Origin: a virus
Strand: one strand, 5' to 3'
DNA: 48,042 bases
IMG/VR virus record: IMGVR_UViG_3300037294_000371
Location: 1 to 48,042 of that record
In this document: positions 1-8,123 of the stretch, piece by piece
How the letters are laid out: every line of letters begins with the position of its first letter
Numbering within the stretch: position 1 is the stretch's first letter
The notes under the pieces: model-generated
The model's database searches: none
What the model saw: the letters and a program-made list of their open reading frames with translations, nothing else
Told to the model about the DNA's origin: nothing
Translations under genes and position numbers: made by a program

Positions 1-383
1 TATCGTGTTTTCAAATCTCTAAATTCTTTCCAATCTCCAGATTCTACTAATTGAGACGCTGGTATTTCATCTACATATACATAAGTAGATGCTTCACCAT
101 AAGGTGTGTTAATTTTAATTTTGTCATAAAATGTAGCAGGTCTATCTTGAGAATAACCTTCTAGACCATCTATTCGTGAAGCTTCTAAAGCATCTACTTC
201 ATAGACTTCCATAACTACAGGTGTTGTACCTTCCTGTTTTAATCCTGGATAGCCTCCTAAAGAATATAGAGAATACTCAGGTTCTGTTGTGAAGGTTCCT
301 AAGAATTTAGCATGTGTTAAATAATGATCATTTCCCATGTCTTTTCTAAGTGAGCCATAAACACTAACTAATCTTTTTGTCAT
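1..383 (-). CDS. gamma-glutamylcyclotransferase-like (AIG2/GGCT) protein, partial
   Basis: An open frame starts with ATG at 383 and runs off the left edge of the window, giving about 127 residues without a stop. The N-terminus reads MTKRLVSVYGSLRK, the family's VYGSLR motif that forms the glycine-rich substrate loop. Further on come E-P-E-Y-S-L-Y and L-E-G-Y-S, the latter matching the conserved L-D-x-x-E-G-Y segment that carries an acidic residue. Such enzymes cleave gamma-glutamyl amine or dipeptide substrates to 5-oxoproline; the phage substrate is unknown. The ATG follows an A-rich leader. A divergent second copy lies immediately upstream in the same transcript. Confidence 0.75.
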   Translation of the reverse strand, partial: MTKRLVSVYGSLRKDMGNDHYLTHAKFLGTFTTEPEYSLYSLGGYPGLKQEGTTPVVMEVYEVDALEASRIDGLEGYSQDRPATFYDKIKINTPYGEASTYVYVDEIPASQLVESGDWKEFRDLKTR

Positions 384-394
384 TTTTTTTATAT

Positions 395-997
395 TTAAGT
401 TGTTATATTTTTTTTTGAAAGTATGTCTGTGTAATGTTCACCAAGAGTTGTTTTTTTTTCAGTAATTGTTTGTAAGAAATCAACCCAATCACCATCTTTA
501 ACTAAAACGTCAGACTCAGTAATTGTACCTTCCCAGAAATATATAAAAATTTCACCAAAAGGTGATCCTACACAGTGTCTTGTAAAGTAGTTGGTTTCAG
601 GAAATATGTTACCTTCATCAAATCCATTAAATAAATCTAAAGTTTCTAGAACACTCTGTGTAACTGAAAATACTTCAACTAAAATAGAATGATCACCTTT
701 AACTAAAGCTGAAATCATATCTATATCAATTTTGTACAACGAATATTCAGGTTCTGTGTAATAAGAACCTACAAAAAGAGTATCCATTCCTTTTCTTGAA
801 ATATCTCGGTGTTCAACAGTTGATTTTCTATAGTCACCATAGAAACCTACTAAAAATCTTTTTTCCATGTTATTATTTGTTGGTTGTTTTAATTGTCTTT
901 TTTCTTCTCTTTTTTTAAGTCTGTTTTGTGTTTTGGCTTTCGCCATTTCACTATACTTTTCTTTGTTTTTAGTTTTTGCTCTTTTACTTCTTCCCAT
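395..997 (-). CDS. divergent GGCT-fold protein with basic N-terminal extension
   Basis: The product is about 200 residues from ATG 997 (MGRSKRAK), which lies at the end of the primase gene. The first ~43 residues are strongly basic and low complexity. From the internal Met at 868 (MEKRFLVGFYGDYRK) the sequence resembles the neighbouring gamma-glutamylcyclotransferase-like protein: both share E-P-E-Y-S-L-Y and the same overall length. The motif is degraded: YGSLR has become YGDYR and L-E-G-Y has become F-N-G-F, so the acidic residue is lost. It may be a catalytically dead paralogue. ATG 868 is an equally possible start, since it follows the A-rich leader AACAAATAATAAC. Confidence 0.6.
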   Translation of the reverse strand: MGRSKRAKTKNKEKYSEMAKAKTQNRLKKREEKRQLKQPTNNNMEKRFLVGFYGDYRKSTVEHRDISRKGMDTLFVGSYYTEPEYSLYKIDIDMISALVKGDHSILVEVFSVTQSVLETLDLFNGFDEGNIFPETNYFTRHCVGSPFGEIFIYFWEGTITESDVLVKDGDWVDFLQTITEKKTTLGEHYTDILSKKNITT

Positions 998-998
998 T

Positions 999-2033
999 TT
1001 AAAAAGGTAATAATGTTTCGTATAATAATATTTGTTTTGCTGCATCTTTACCAAAGTTTTTCACTAGATCTGAAGGATCTTTTGACTGATATGTTGTTGG
1101 AATAAAACAATCAACAAGTCCAAAATCTTTAGAAATTTTATCTGCAAACTTTCTTCCCCAGTTAATTTCGGCATCAAAATCATTATCATATAGTAATGAA
1201 ATGTCTTTGAAACGATCTTTCAACTGGTCAAAAACATGTCTTTTTGGTAAAATGTTTTCACATTGTAATGCTACAGAAGGTAATCCTAATAAACTATCAA
1301 TAACCATAACATCTTTTAATGACTTAGTAATTACTAAATCTACTCCTTGTTGTGGAAGTTGTTCCCAACCTTGCCATACAGAACTGTCGTGATTAGTTAT
1401 CCATTTAAACTTTTCATTAAAAGGTTGATATATTTTGTATGTTTCAACTTTGTCTTTAATTTCTATAAAAACATAGGCATGCTTATCTGCAAGATACGGT
1501 GTGTCATTTATAAAAAAGTAATCTATTGCTTCTACTCTATATTTTTCAAGAGTTTTTTTACTTATTTCAAAACTTTCCCAAAATAAAACATCATGTACTT
1601 GCCACTTGCGATTTCTTTTTTGAATCTTGTAACTTACTGACTTTGCAATTAAATCTGTTCTATTTAGTTTAGAAAAACTGTTGTTTAAAAGTTTTGTTTT
1701 TTCCATTTTCTTTAGAACAAAAAATTCTTCTAACTCAAAATCTACACCAATTTTACTCAATGCTTCCCAATAAGTTAAACTAAATTTCATTTGTACAAAC
1801 TTTACAAAGTCTCCACCACCTAATTTAAAGTCGTTAAAACACACTTCATTTCCTTCTCCAATAAAGAAACCAAAGGAAGGAGTTCCTTCATTTCTAAAAG
1901 GAGAAATATTTGGTTTACCACCAATACTAATATCGAAATCAACATATTTTCTGTATATATCAATATCTTGGTAATGTTGTAATATTCCTTTTTTAGAAAT
2001 CATTTCCTTTTCTACATTTAAATCTATTTTCAT
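999..2033 (-). CDS. DnaG-like primase
   Basis: This 344-residue protein has a primase N-domain shape around residues 44-75 (SPFRNEGTPSF, then F-x-D-F, then GGGDFVKF), as in DnaG zinc-binding domains, but the usual zinc cysteines are absent. A TOPRIM-like region follows, with D-L-V-I-T-K-S-L-K-D near residue 232 and L-L-Y-D-N-D-F-D near 281. It should make RNA primers with the DnaB-like helicase encoded at 4728-5834 and the polymerase at 9810-11828. It ends where the GGCT-fold gene begins. The family call is good; activity without the zinc knuckle is inference. Confidence 0.85.
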   Translation of the reverse strand: MKIDLNVEKEMISKKGILQHYQDIDIYRKYVDFDISIGGKPNISPFRNEGTPSFGFFIGEGNEVCFNDFKLGGGDFVKFVQMKFSLTYWEALSKIGVDFELEEFFVLKKMEKTKLLNNSFSKLNRTDLIAKSVSYKIQKRNRKWQVHDVLFWESFEISKKTLEKYRVEAIDYFFINDTPYLADKHAYVFIEIKDKVETYKIYQPFNEKFKWITNHDSSVWQGWEQLPQQGVDLVITKSLKDVMVIDSLLGLPSVALQCENILPKRHVFDQLKDRFKDISLLYDNDFDAEINWGRKFADKISKDFGLVDCFIPTTYQSKDPSDLVKNFGKDAAKQILLYETLLPF

Positions 2034-2074
2034 ATTAAACTTTTCATAATTTATTTAACTTTAGTTAATATTGA

Positions 2075-2166
2075 TGTCGAGACAGGATTCGAACCTGTAC
2101 GAGAATAAACCATTCCTTTTATTTCTCTATCTGTTAATTAGCGTCTACCAATTCCGCCACTCGACA
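2075..2166 (-). tRNA. tRNA-Leu-like element with abnormal anticodon region
   Basis: Read on the minus strand, a perfect 7-bp acceptor stem (TGTCGAG/CTCGACA), a Leu-type D arm (TGGCGGAATTGGTAGACGC) and a perfect T arm (ACAGG-TTCGAAT-CCTGT) are present. The 42 nt between D and T arms are longer than usual and form no standard 5-bp/7-nt anticodon arm. A weak 3-bp CTA/TAG arm would present UAA after a U. A GAGAA/TTCTC helix could be a long variable arm. No CCA is encoded and the discriminator would be U. Leu(UAA) is a guess; a degenerate or mimic tRNA is possible. Confidence 0.6.
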
Positions 2167-2204
2167 ACCATTATAGATTATTTACTAATCTACAATATTA
2201 TAGA

Positions 2205-2774
2205 TTATCCCCAAGGATCATCACTTTTTTTAGCACTATTTCCATCAGAGTCAGGAAGTGGTGCATCTGCAACAGGTCTTTCCATAATATCTGTGGCAGA
2301 ACTTTTTAATCTACTGAATTCTACATTTGTAGGTTCAATAAAATTAAAAGTTCTTAATCCTAAATATTTAGCCAGTTTTTGTTGACCTACATAACCGTAA
2401 GTTACAAACACATTAACTTTTACACCTTCACAGTTGTCTTTAATAATTTTAAATAAACTATTTACAGCTTCACTGTAACTGTTAACTATAGGATACACAA
2501 AATCTGCAGGTAAAACTGCTTTTGCAATTGACTTAATTCTTTGAATTGTTTGTGTCTGACGTTTTTCATCATCTGACTCATCAAAGTAAAAGCCCTGATT
2601 GATAGGTGTACCACCTGAATTATCTGTTACAATTAATTTGTAAGGTGGGTTTTTGTCTGGCTCGTCAGCTTTACGTTTTTCTATGCTAACTAAAACATTT
2701 TCTACTTTTCCAGCAGATCCATTGTTGAATACTGAGATTGCAGTATTATCGTAATCATTTAAATTAAAGCTCAT
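2205..2774 (-). CDS. single-stranded DNA-binding-like protein
   Basis: The product has 189 residues. The C-terminus is acidic and ends S-D-D-P-W-G, resembling the acidic protein-docking tip of SSB proteins. The body is hydrophilic with alternating beta-type segments and no enzyme motif. It sits between the primase and a RecA-like ATPase, where an SSB-like replication protein would be expected. The role is inferred from context and the tail; no OB-fold can be proven from sequence alone. Confidence 0.55.
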   Translation of the reverse strand: MSFNLNDYDNTAISVFNNGSAGKVENVLVSIEKRKADEPDKNPPYKLIVTDNSGGTPINQGFYFDESDDEKRQTQTIQRIKSIAKAVLPADFVYPIVNSYSEAVNSLFKIIKDNCEGVKVNVFVTYGYVGQQKLAKYLGLRTFNFIEPTNVEFSRLKSSATDIMERPVADAPLPDSDGNSAKKSDDPWG

Positions 2775-2845
2775 ATATTATATTTTTATTTATTTGGCGT
2801 GTATGTATTACTTTTTATAGAAGTATAACTATTGTTTATTTATTT

Positions 2846-3607
2846 TTAAATAAAAATTTGTGACCAGTCAATTGTTAGTTTACCAGAATCATCTGATTCA
2901 ATTAATGTGATCTTTTTATTTTTTAAATGCTCACTACGTGAACCACAGATTAAAGAGTCTGAGGGTGTAAAATTAACAACTGTTTTGTTTTCATCTCGAT
3001 ATAAATATCCAATCGCATCTACTTGAGAACATAAGATTGACGCGGATTTACCTATTAAATCAAGACCTCTTTCAGTCATTTCTTTTCCCTCTTTTTCTAC
3101 AAATTTATCTTTTAAATGTCCTAAAATAATTAGTGTTTCAAAACAATTTTCTAATTCTTCTAAAACCATCCATAAAGCTTTTCTAGTGTATTGATAACCT
3201 GCTCCATTTGGGAGTTGAGTAACATCATCACCAATCCAATTACGACCTTGAGCTGTTTGAGTGTACAACTTATTTGCGACTACTAAAACCATATCTTCAA
3301 GTGCTGTAACAGTATCGATTGCACCGTATTTGTAGACATAACTACCTTTTTCTTTGTTTGCTTCTTGTATTTTATTAATTACTTCCTTTAGAATAGAAAT
3401 AGGTGCTTTATCGCTTTCTTTAGCTAATTTTAGAACGTCAATTTTCATTGCTTCTACAAAATTTGCACCTCCTTCTAAGTCTATCAATAAGCAATTTTCT
3501 AAAGAACTTAAAGCTTGCGTTTTTCCAACTTTAGGTTTACTAAATAAAATCAATTTTTTTGGATTAATTCTATCTATCTTTCCTTTTTTACTTGGTAATT
3601 CAATCAT
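2846..3607 (-). CDS. Sak4-like RecA-fold ATPase
   Basis: In this 253-residue protein, a Walker A motif (S-K-P-K-V-G-K-T, residues 23-30) begins soon after the start, followed by L-I-D-L-E-G-G. Later Y-G-A-I-D-T-V-T forms a Walker B-like strand. The length and single RecA core fit the phage Sak4/AAA_24 group, which assists annealing or recombination with SSB. It lies directly beside the SSB-like gene, a common pairing in phage recombination and replication cassettes. Confidence 0.75.
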   Translation of the reverse strand: MIELPSKKGKIDRINPKKLILFSKPKVGKTQALSSLENCLLIDLEGGANFVEAMKIDVLKLAKESDKAPISILKEVINKIQEANKEKGSYVYKYGAIDTVTALEDMVLVVANKLYTQTAQGRNWIGDDVTQLPNGAGYQYTRKALWMVLEELENCFETLIILGHLKDKFVEKEGKEMTERGLDLIGKSASILCSQVDAIGYLYRDENKTVVNFTPSDSLICGSRSEHLKNKKITLIESDDSGKLTIDWSQIFI

Positions 3608-3678
3608 TTTTTATCTTCCGACCTACCATATACCTCTAATTAATTGTTAATAACTAATTTGTATATTTTTGTAAATTT

Positions 3679-4152
3679 TTAAATATTTTTCATTTGTAAA
3701 TCTAATTTAGGAAATAAATCTGCAATATTATAATTTGCAAAACAACCAGACCTTCCATACCGACATAGTGATCTCAAATTTGATTTTCTTATGTTTCCAC
3801 AATAGCCAATGCTAAGATATATTCCACTTTCGTTCTTTTCTTTTTCTACATTTAATAAATGTGTAATTGATTCTTGTATTGTAATTTCTGGAAAATAGTT
3901 TTTTGATAGCTTAAAGAAATCATCAAAACTACGGTACTTATAATCGTTTTGTGTTTCACAATGTACCTGATTTCCTCTGTAAAAGGTACTTTTCTGTTCT
4001 CTTGGTAATATTCCTCTTAATCCAAGTCCAAAGAGATTTCTAAAAATATCATCTAATGAATCAATAGTAACATCTTCTTTAAATTTTATTTTTCTTACTT
4101 TTGAAAAATATATTTCAACATCTTCAACTGTTTTTACATTTCGTTTTATCAT
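3679..4152 (-). CDS. paralogue family member A (HC/YRSF/YCG motifs), unknown function
   Basis: I do not recognise an enzyme in these 157 residues. The protein shares an ordered set of motifs with the products at 5915-6424, 7048-7455 and 11871-12320: a helical start, [L/H]-x-C (H64-C65 here), then Y-R-S-F-D-D at 73-78, a helix ending Y-F-P-E, and Y-C-G-N at 117-120. Its ATG overlaps the stop of the upstream gene (TAATG), implying translational coupling. The C-terminus has extra cysteines. Confidence 0.7.
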   Translation of the reverse strand: MIKRNVKTVEDVEIYFSKVRKIKFKEDVTIDSLDDIFRNLFGLGLRGILPREQKSTFYRGNQVHCETQNDYKYRSFDDFFKLSKNYFPEITIQESITHLLNVEKEKNESGIYLSIGYCGNIRKSNLRSLCRYGRSGCFANYNIADLFPKLDLQMKNI

Positions 4153-4709
4153 TATTTTTTATTAAAGAAATTATGAACTGGTGAGTATTTTTCTTCACTG
4201 AATTTAAAATTTTCTAGTTCTTCTGTTGTTCGTAACTTTAAATCATTCTTTTCATCATTCCTGAGATCATGATTTGTATTGTTTACAGTAAAAGAAACGT
4301 CGTTATAACTTTCTATAAGACTTAACAAAAAATCTTCACTATCTTTTTTATCTGTAAAACTTTTAAGAAATTTAACAGTTAATTTGTGATTTGAGTAACC
4401 TTGTTCAAAAAGAAACCTAAATAAAGTAGTAAAGATTTTTAACATATAAAAATCTTTAAAATTGTTAACTTTAATGTGATCTTCTGTACACCATTCAATA
4501 GTACACTTGAAAATTTTTTCTAACATTAAGATGTATTCTTTTGCATAAGCTAATGTTTCTTTTCTTAAGAAATACTTTAATTCTAAAGCACAATCTTTAC
4601 CAAAATCCTTTTTTTTAATTCCAGAGTAACACATTGAAGACGATTCTAGACAATTTACAGAACCATATTTAAAATAAACATAGTTTCCAGAAAACTTATG
4701 ATCTTTCAT
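4152..4709 (-). CDS. hypothetical protein
   Basis: The 185-residue product has several cysteines in the first 90 residues, a largely helical middle and a charged C-terminus. No motif is recognised. Its stop overlaps the start of the next gene by one base and it lies just downstream of the helicase gene, so it is co-transcribed with replication genes. Confidence 0.65.
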   Translation of the reverse strand: MKDHKFSGNYVYFKYGSVNCLESSSMCYSGIKKKDFGKDCALELKYFLRKETLAYAKEYILMLEKIFKCTIEWCTEDHIKVNNFKDFYMLKIFTTLFRFLFEQGYSNHKLTVKFLKSFTDKKDSEDFLLSLIESYNDVSFTVNNTNHDLRNDEKNDLKLRTTEELENFKFSEEKYSPVHNFFNKK

Positions 4710-4727
4710 TTGCTTTTTTTCTCATTT

Positions 4728-5834
4728 TTATTTGTTTTTTATAAATTTGTATACTTTTTCCATTTTTTCAGTGTTTTTTGAGTCAGGTAATTCTGAAAAA
4801 AAGTTAACTGCGCCATCAAAATATAATGGACAAACATTACCTGCACCACCGTCACGACTGCCCATGATTTCTAAAAATCTAATGTTGTCCTTTAATTGTT
4901 TAATATCGTATCCAAAGTACTCAGGAATTTCATGACGATAGGGACTAAATAAACCAAGCATGACATTTGCATCTCTACCTGTAAGTTTATTATCACCTAG
5001 ACCATCCATTGTGGGTTTAAGACGATTTGCCTTTTTATTTTCAATACCTTCCTGTGCAGAACTCTGCTGTTGTATAACTACAGGTATATAATTAAATCTG
5101 TTTCTAAGTTTAATTAAATAGTCTGAAGATAATACTGAAATACTTTGATGAAGATTCATTTGTTCACCATTTCTTTTTTCTGTTGAAATAAGTGAAATGT
5201 GGTCAATAACAATCATTACATATTCATCAGGATCGTTTGCTTCATAATAGTCCTCAATAGTTGTTGTTTTACCTTTAATTTCGATGTCACGGTAATGTAA
5301 TTTACCATTAGCTAGAGCATATTCTCTAACTAGGTTGTACATACCAAAACCATTTCTAATATCATCTACAAACTCTACAACTTCTTCAATTTTGTCAAAG
5401 TATTCTTTATATTTTGAAAGAATTTGTAAAACTTCTTCTGAAAGAACCTTTTTTGAATTTGTGGATTTTAAATCTGTTGGTGAAATTCTAATTCCTTCTT
5501 TAACATACAGAATATTTGCAAAACAAGATAACATTTTTTCTTCCTTAGACATTTCGAGACTAAAGTAAAAAACTTTCAATCTTATGTTAAGACCATTATC
5601 TAGTATTTGTTGTACTGTATTATAAAGAAATAACCAATCTGTGATTTGTGTTTTACCAACTTTTTGGTTTGCTGAAATTAGGTAATACTTACCTTGTTCT
5701 ATTCCTGGTGAACTGTTTTCAAATCGAGGCAATCCCCACGGAATACAGTTCACTTTACCATCTAATATTCTTTCTCTTTTTTGTTTTATATTACTATAAA
5801 CTCTTGAAAATAAACTATCATTTTCTTTTTTCAT
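4728..5834 (-). CDS. DnaB-like replicative helicase (SF4)
   Basis: This 368-residue single-RecA-domain protein carries Walker A (A-N-Q-K-V-G-K-T, 55-62), F-Y-F-S-L-E-M-S, the H1a-type segment of DnaB/KaiC proteins, Walker B (V-M-I-V-I-D-H-I-S-L-I-S, about 206-217), Q-Q-Q-S-S (motif 3) and G-S-R-D-G-G-A-G near the C-terminus. It lacks the N-terminal primase-binding domain of bacterial DnaB, as phage versions often do. It should unwind DNA at the fork with the DnaG-like primase of the same operon. Confidence 0.87.
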   Translation of the reverse strand: MKKENDSLFSRVYSNIKQKRERILDGKVNCIPWGLPRFENSSPGIEQGKYYLISANQKVGKTQITDWLFLYNTVQQILDNGLNIRLKVFYFSLEMSKEEKMLSCFANILYVKEGIRISPTDLKSTNSKKVLSEEVLQILSKYKEYFDKIEEVVEFVDDIRNGFGMYNLVREYALANGKLHYRDIEIKGKTTTIEDYYEANDPDEYVMIVIDHISLISTEKRNGEQMNLHQSISVLSSDYLIKLRNRFNYIPVVIQQQSSAQEGIENKKANRLKPTMDGLGDNKLTGRDANVMLGLFSPYRHEIPEYFGYDIKQLKDNIRFLEIMGSRDGGAGNVCPLYFDGAVNFFSELPDSKNTEKMEKVYKFIKNK

Positions 5835-5914
5835 TAATTTTATTAGTGTTTACTAATAATCTTTTTGATTTTTGTTTATTTGTATAGTTTTTAATAATTA
5901 TTAAGATTACTAAA

Positions 5915-6424
5915 TTATTTGTTCATCAACTCTAGAATGTTATTCATTGAATAATGTCTATTTCCTTTTTCTTTCATTTTGTTTTCACTTGAAGAATAAC
6001 TTATTACAAAATTTTCGTCAATAGACCAGGAATTATCACTGGAATGCAATACCCAACCATCTGCTTTACCACAAAACAAAAAACCATATCTCATGTTGTG
6101 ATATGCATTGAAACGAGTTTCTGAAATAATTTGTTTTAGATATCCTGCAACATCTTTATCTGTAGCGTCAAAATATGTCTTACAGATGTTTACTATATCA
6201 AAGAAAGAACGCACTTGGCAACTACATTGAAGACTTGAAAATTCCCTTTCGTAATACGTTTTTGGCATACCATAGAAAGAATTATATTTTGTTTTTTTTA
6301 AAAGCATGCTTCTTAAAAATAAATCTAAAGTTGTAAGACGAATACCGTTTGATCTAATATCTAGTTCAGAAAGATATAATTTTTCAAAGGGAATCTCTTT
6401 TTTTTCTAGTTGTACATCATCCAT
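5915..6424 (-). CDS. paralogue family member B (LQC/RSF/FCG motifs), unknown function
   Basis: The 169-residue product has T-L-D-L-F-L-R at 32-38, L-Q-C at 65-67, V-R-S-F-F-D at 71-76, a helix with T-Y-F-D-A-T, and F-L-F-C-G-K at 115-120, in the same order and spacing as members A, C and D. A tryptophan-rich stretch (G-W-V-L-H, S-W-S-I-D) and a C-terminal Y-S-M-N-N-I helix follow. The start overlaps the 3' end of the preceding gene by 19 nt. Function is unknown. Confidence 0.7.
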   Translation of the reverse strand: MDDVQLEKKEIPFEKLYLSELDIRSNGIRLTTLDLFLRSMLLKKTKYNSFYGMPKTYYEREFSSLQCSCQVRSFFDIVNICKTYFDATDKDVAGYLKQIISETRFNAYHNMRYGFLFCGKADGWVLHSSDNSWSIDENFVISYSSSENKMKEKGNRHYSMNNILELMNK

Positions 6425-7008
6425 AACTTAATATTGTTTTCACTGTTGGGATTAATTACTGTTCTTGATACAACGTCTGAAATTTCATCTAAAGCAGGCA
6501 ATATATCTTCATCGAAATCTACATTTGTTGAAAACAGAGCTATTGCACATTTTTGTTGACTAACTGAATATTTTATTACTTTCTTGAAAATACTTCTTTT
6601 TAGTTCAATACGATCACTATCAACAGTTGGTACTTCTTGTTCAATACTTGAAATTAAATCATTAATTCCCTGAAATTCAATAATACCACAGGAAATAGTT
6701 GATTCTGATGCAGAAAGAAAACACAAGTATAACTCTACAAATTCTCCATTATTATCTGTAAAGGCAGAACCATCTTCTGAAATACTTGCAATTACTTGAG
6801 CTTCTGTTAAAGATATAACTACATTTGACTCTTCTTCTAGGGCAATATTATTCTGAACTTCTTCAAAAAAGTCTTTAGAATATCTAACAAGTTTTAAAGA
6901 ATCATTTTGTAAAAAATAATAATTACCTTCTGTTTTAACTAAATCATATTCTTTATCTAAAGTTATCTTGTAAGGTCCTTCATTAATACATTTAATTTTT
7001 TTGTCCAT
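6406..7008 (-). CDS. hypothetical protein with N-terminal beta-rich domain
   Basis: The first ~50 of 200 residues (K-C-I-N-E-G-P-Y-K-I-T-L-D-K-E-Y-D-L-V) look like a small beta barrel of the SH3/KOW kind common in phage proteins. The rest is acidic with mixed alpha/beta character. No catalytic motif is seen. The gene overlaps paralogue B and belongs to the same transcript. Confidence 0.6.
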   Translation of the reverse strand: MDKKIKCINEGPYKITLDKEYDLVKTEGNYYFLQNDSLKLVRYSKDFFEEVQNNIALEEESNVVISLTEAQVIASISEDGSAFTDNNGEFVELYLCFLSASESTISCGIIEFQGINDLISSIEQEVPTVDSDRIELKRSIFKKVIKYSVSQQKCAIALFSTNVDFDEDILPALDEISDVVSRTVINPNSENNIKLWMMYN

Positions 7009-7047
7009 TTTTTTTAGTTTTATTGTTTTTTAAATATTTAAAGAAAA

Positions 7048-7455
7048 CTATAATTCTTCATTCATTGTATAGAAATTTTCTAAACTATAGTTATCTACAC
7101 CTTTTTTAGTATAAAAATGCTTTATGCTATAGTCACTGATCCACTGTGCACTTTTGTTTAATGCATATTTTACAACAACTTTGTTTACTTCTGTGCAATA
7201 CACTAAAATAACAGATGAAGACTCCTTCATTATTGTGTGTATGATTTTTACAACAGCTTTTAAGCTAGTATTTTCAAATCTAGATAAAACAATAGAATGC
7301 AATTCAGTAATACTTCTAAATTTACCGTTGTCACACTGTAATTTTGTACATTCTTTATCGTAATAAGATTTATAACTTACACCTCTAAGAAAAAATCTTA
7401 TCAGCTGTGTTCTTGTTCTTGTTTTAGGAACGTCTAATTCTTTAACGTAAATCAT
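7048..7455 (-). CDS. paralogue family member C (LQC/FRS motifs), unknown function
   Basis: This is the shortest member of the four-protein family, at 135 residues. It shows T-Q-L-I-R-F-F-L-R-G at 16-25, Y-Y-D-K-E-C-T-K-L-Q-C at 31-41, K-F-R-S-I at 45-49, the helix with R-F-E-N-T-S, and V-Y-C-T at 85-88 in place of F/Y-C-G. The C-terminal Y-S-L-E-N-F matches Y-S-M-N-N-I of member B. Its start overlaps the end of the upstream gene by 4 nt. Confidence 0.7.
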   Translation of the reverse strand: MIYVKELDVPKTRTRTQLIRFFLRGVSYKSYYDKECTKLQCDNGKFRSITELHSIVLSRFENTSLKAVVKIIHTIMKESSSVILVYCTEVNKVVVKYALNKSAQWISDYSIKHFYTKKGVDNYSLENFYTMNEEL

Positions 7456-7862
7456 TTTTCATTTTTCACTATTTTTATTAATTCTTTAAGACATCTTAGT
7501 TCTGCTTCTTCGTAGATTTCATCTGTTCTGTAAGGGAATATATCTACAATTAATCCTTTACTAATAGTATCAGGGATTGTTCTACCATGTGATATGTAAA
7601 CAGTTTTACCATCACTTAGCGTTTTTGATGTTATAGAAACATTTATATTATACTTTTCTCTAAACCATCTAAAAGCTTGTTGATAAAGAGGTACTGGAAA
7701 TTTCATCCAATTTAATTTTTTTTCAACTTTACAGGTATGGATAACTAATTGATCTTCTTGAAAATTTTTATTAGCAAAACTATATAAAGCTAAACAATAC
7801 TCATCAAATCCTAATTCTTTTAAAGCTAATGCTTCTTCATAAGGAATAAATTCTTTTTCCAT
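7452..7862 (-). CDS. conserved phage hypothetical protein (FIPYEEALALKELGFDE type)
   Basis: The start, E-F-I-P-Y-E-E-A-L-A-L-K-E-L-G-F-D-E, the middle V-P-L-Y-Q-Q-A-F-R-W-F-R-E-K-Y and the end Y-E-E-A-E-L-R-C-L-K-E-L-I correspond, from memory, to a small protein widespread in Bacteroidota phages and mobile elements, with no assigned function. The 136-residue protein is soluble. It is translationally coupled to paralogue C. Confidence 0.75.
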   Translation of the reverse strand: MEKEFIPYEEALALKELGFDEYCLALYSFANKNFQEDQLVIHTCKVEKKLNWMKFPVPLYQQAFRWFREKYNINVSITSKTLSDGKTVYISHGRTIPDTISKGLIVDIFPYRTDEIYEEAELRCLKELIKIVKNEK

Positions 7863-7864
7863 AA

Positions 7865-8116
7865 TTATTTATTTATAATTCTATAAACATTTTCCACTTT
7901 CTCTAATTTGGGAAATTTAGCGTTTAATTGTTTTTTCGCTTTATTCTGTGAATCAATAGTAATCATTAACAAAAATATTGAAAATGTTGCTATAAAAAAT
8001 AACAAAATTAAGTATAAATCCTGTTCTTTATTGTTTGAATTCCATCCTATTTTAAAGTAGCAAATAATTAATAAAATAAACATTGTAAATAGTACTATTG
8101 TTTGTATTGCATTCAT
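7865..8116 (-). CDS. small membrane protein, two transmembrane segments
   Basis: The product has 83 residues. Two hydrophobic helices are visible: an N-terminal one (T-I-V-L-F-T-M-F-I-L-L-I-I) and a second around residues 31-53 (L-I-L-L-F-F-I-A-T-F-S-I-F). A basic, asparagine-rich cytosolic tail follows. No family is recognised. Confidence 0.6.
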   Translation of the reverse strand: MNAIQTIVLFTMFILLIICYFKIGWNSNNKEQDLYLILLFFIATFSIFLLMITIDSQNKAKKQLNAKFPKLEKVENVYRIINK

Positions 8117-8123
8117 TTTTTAT

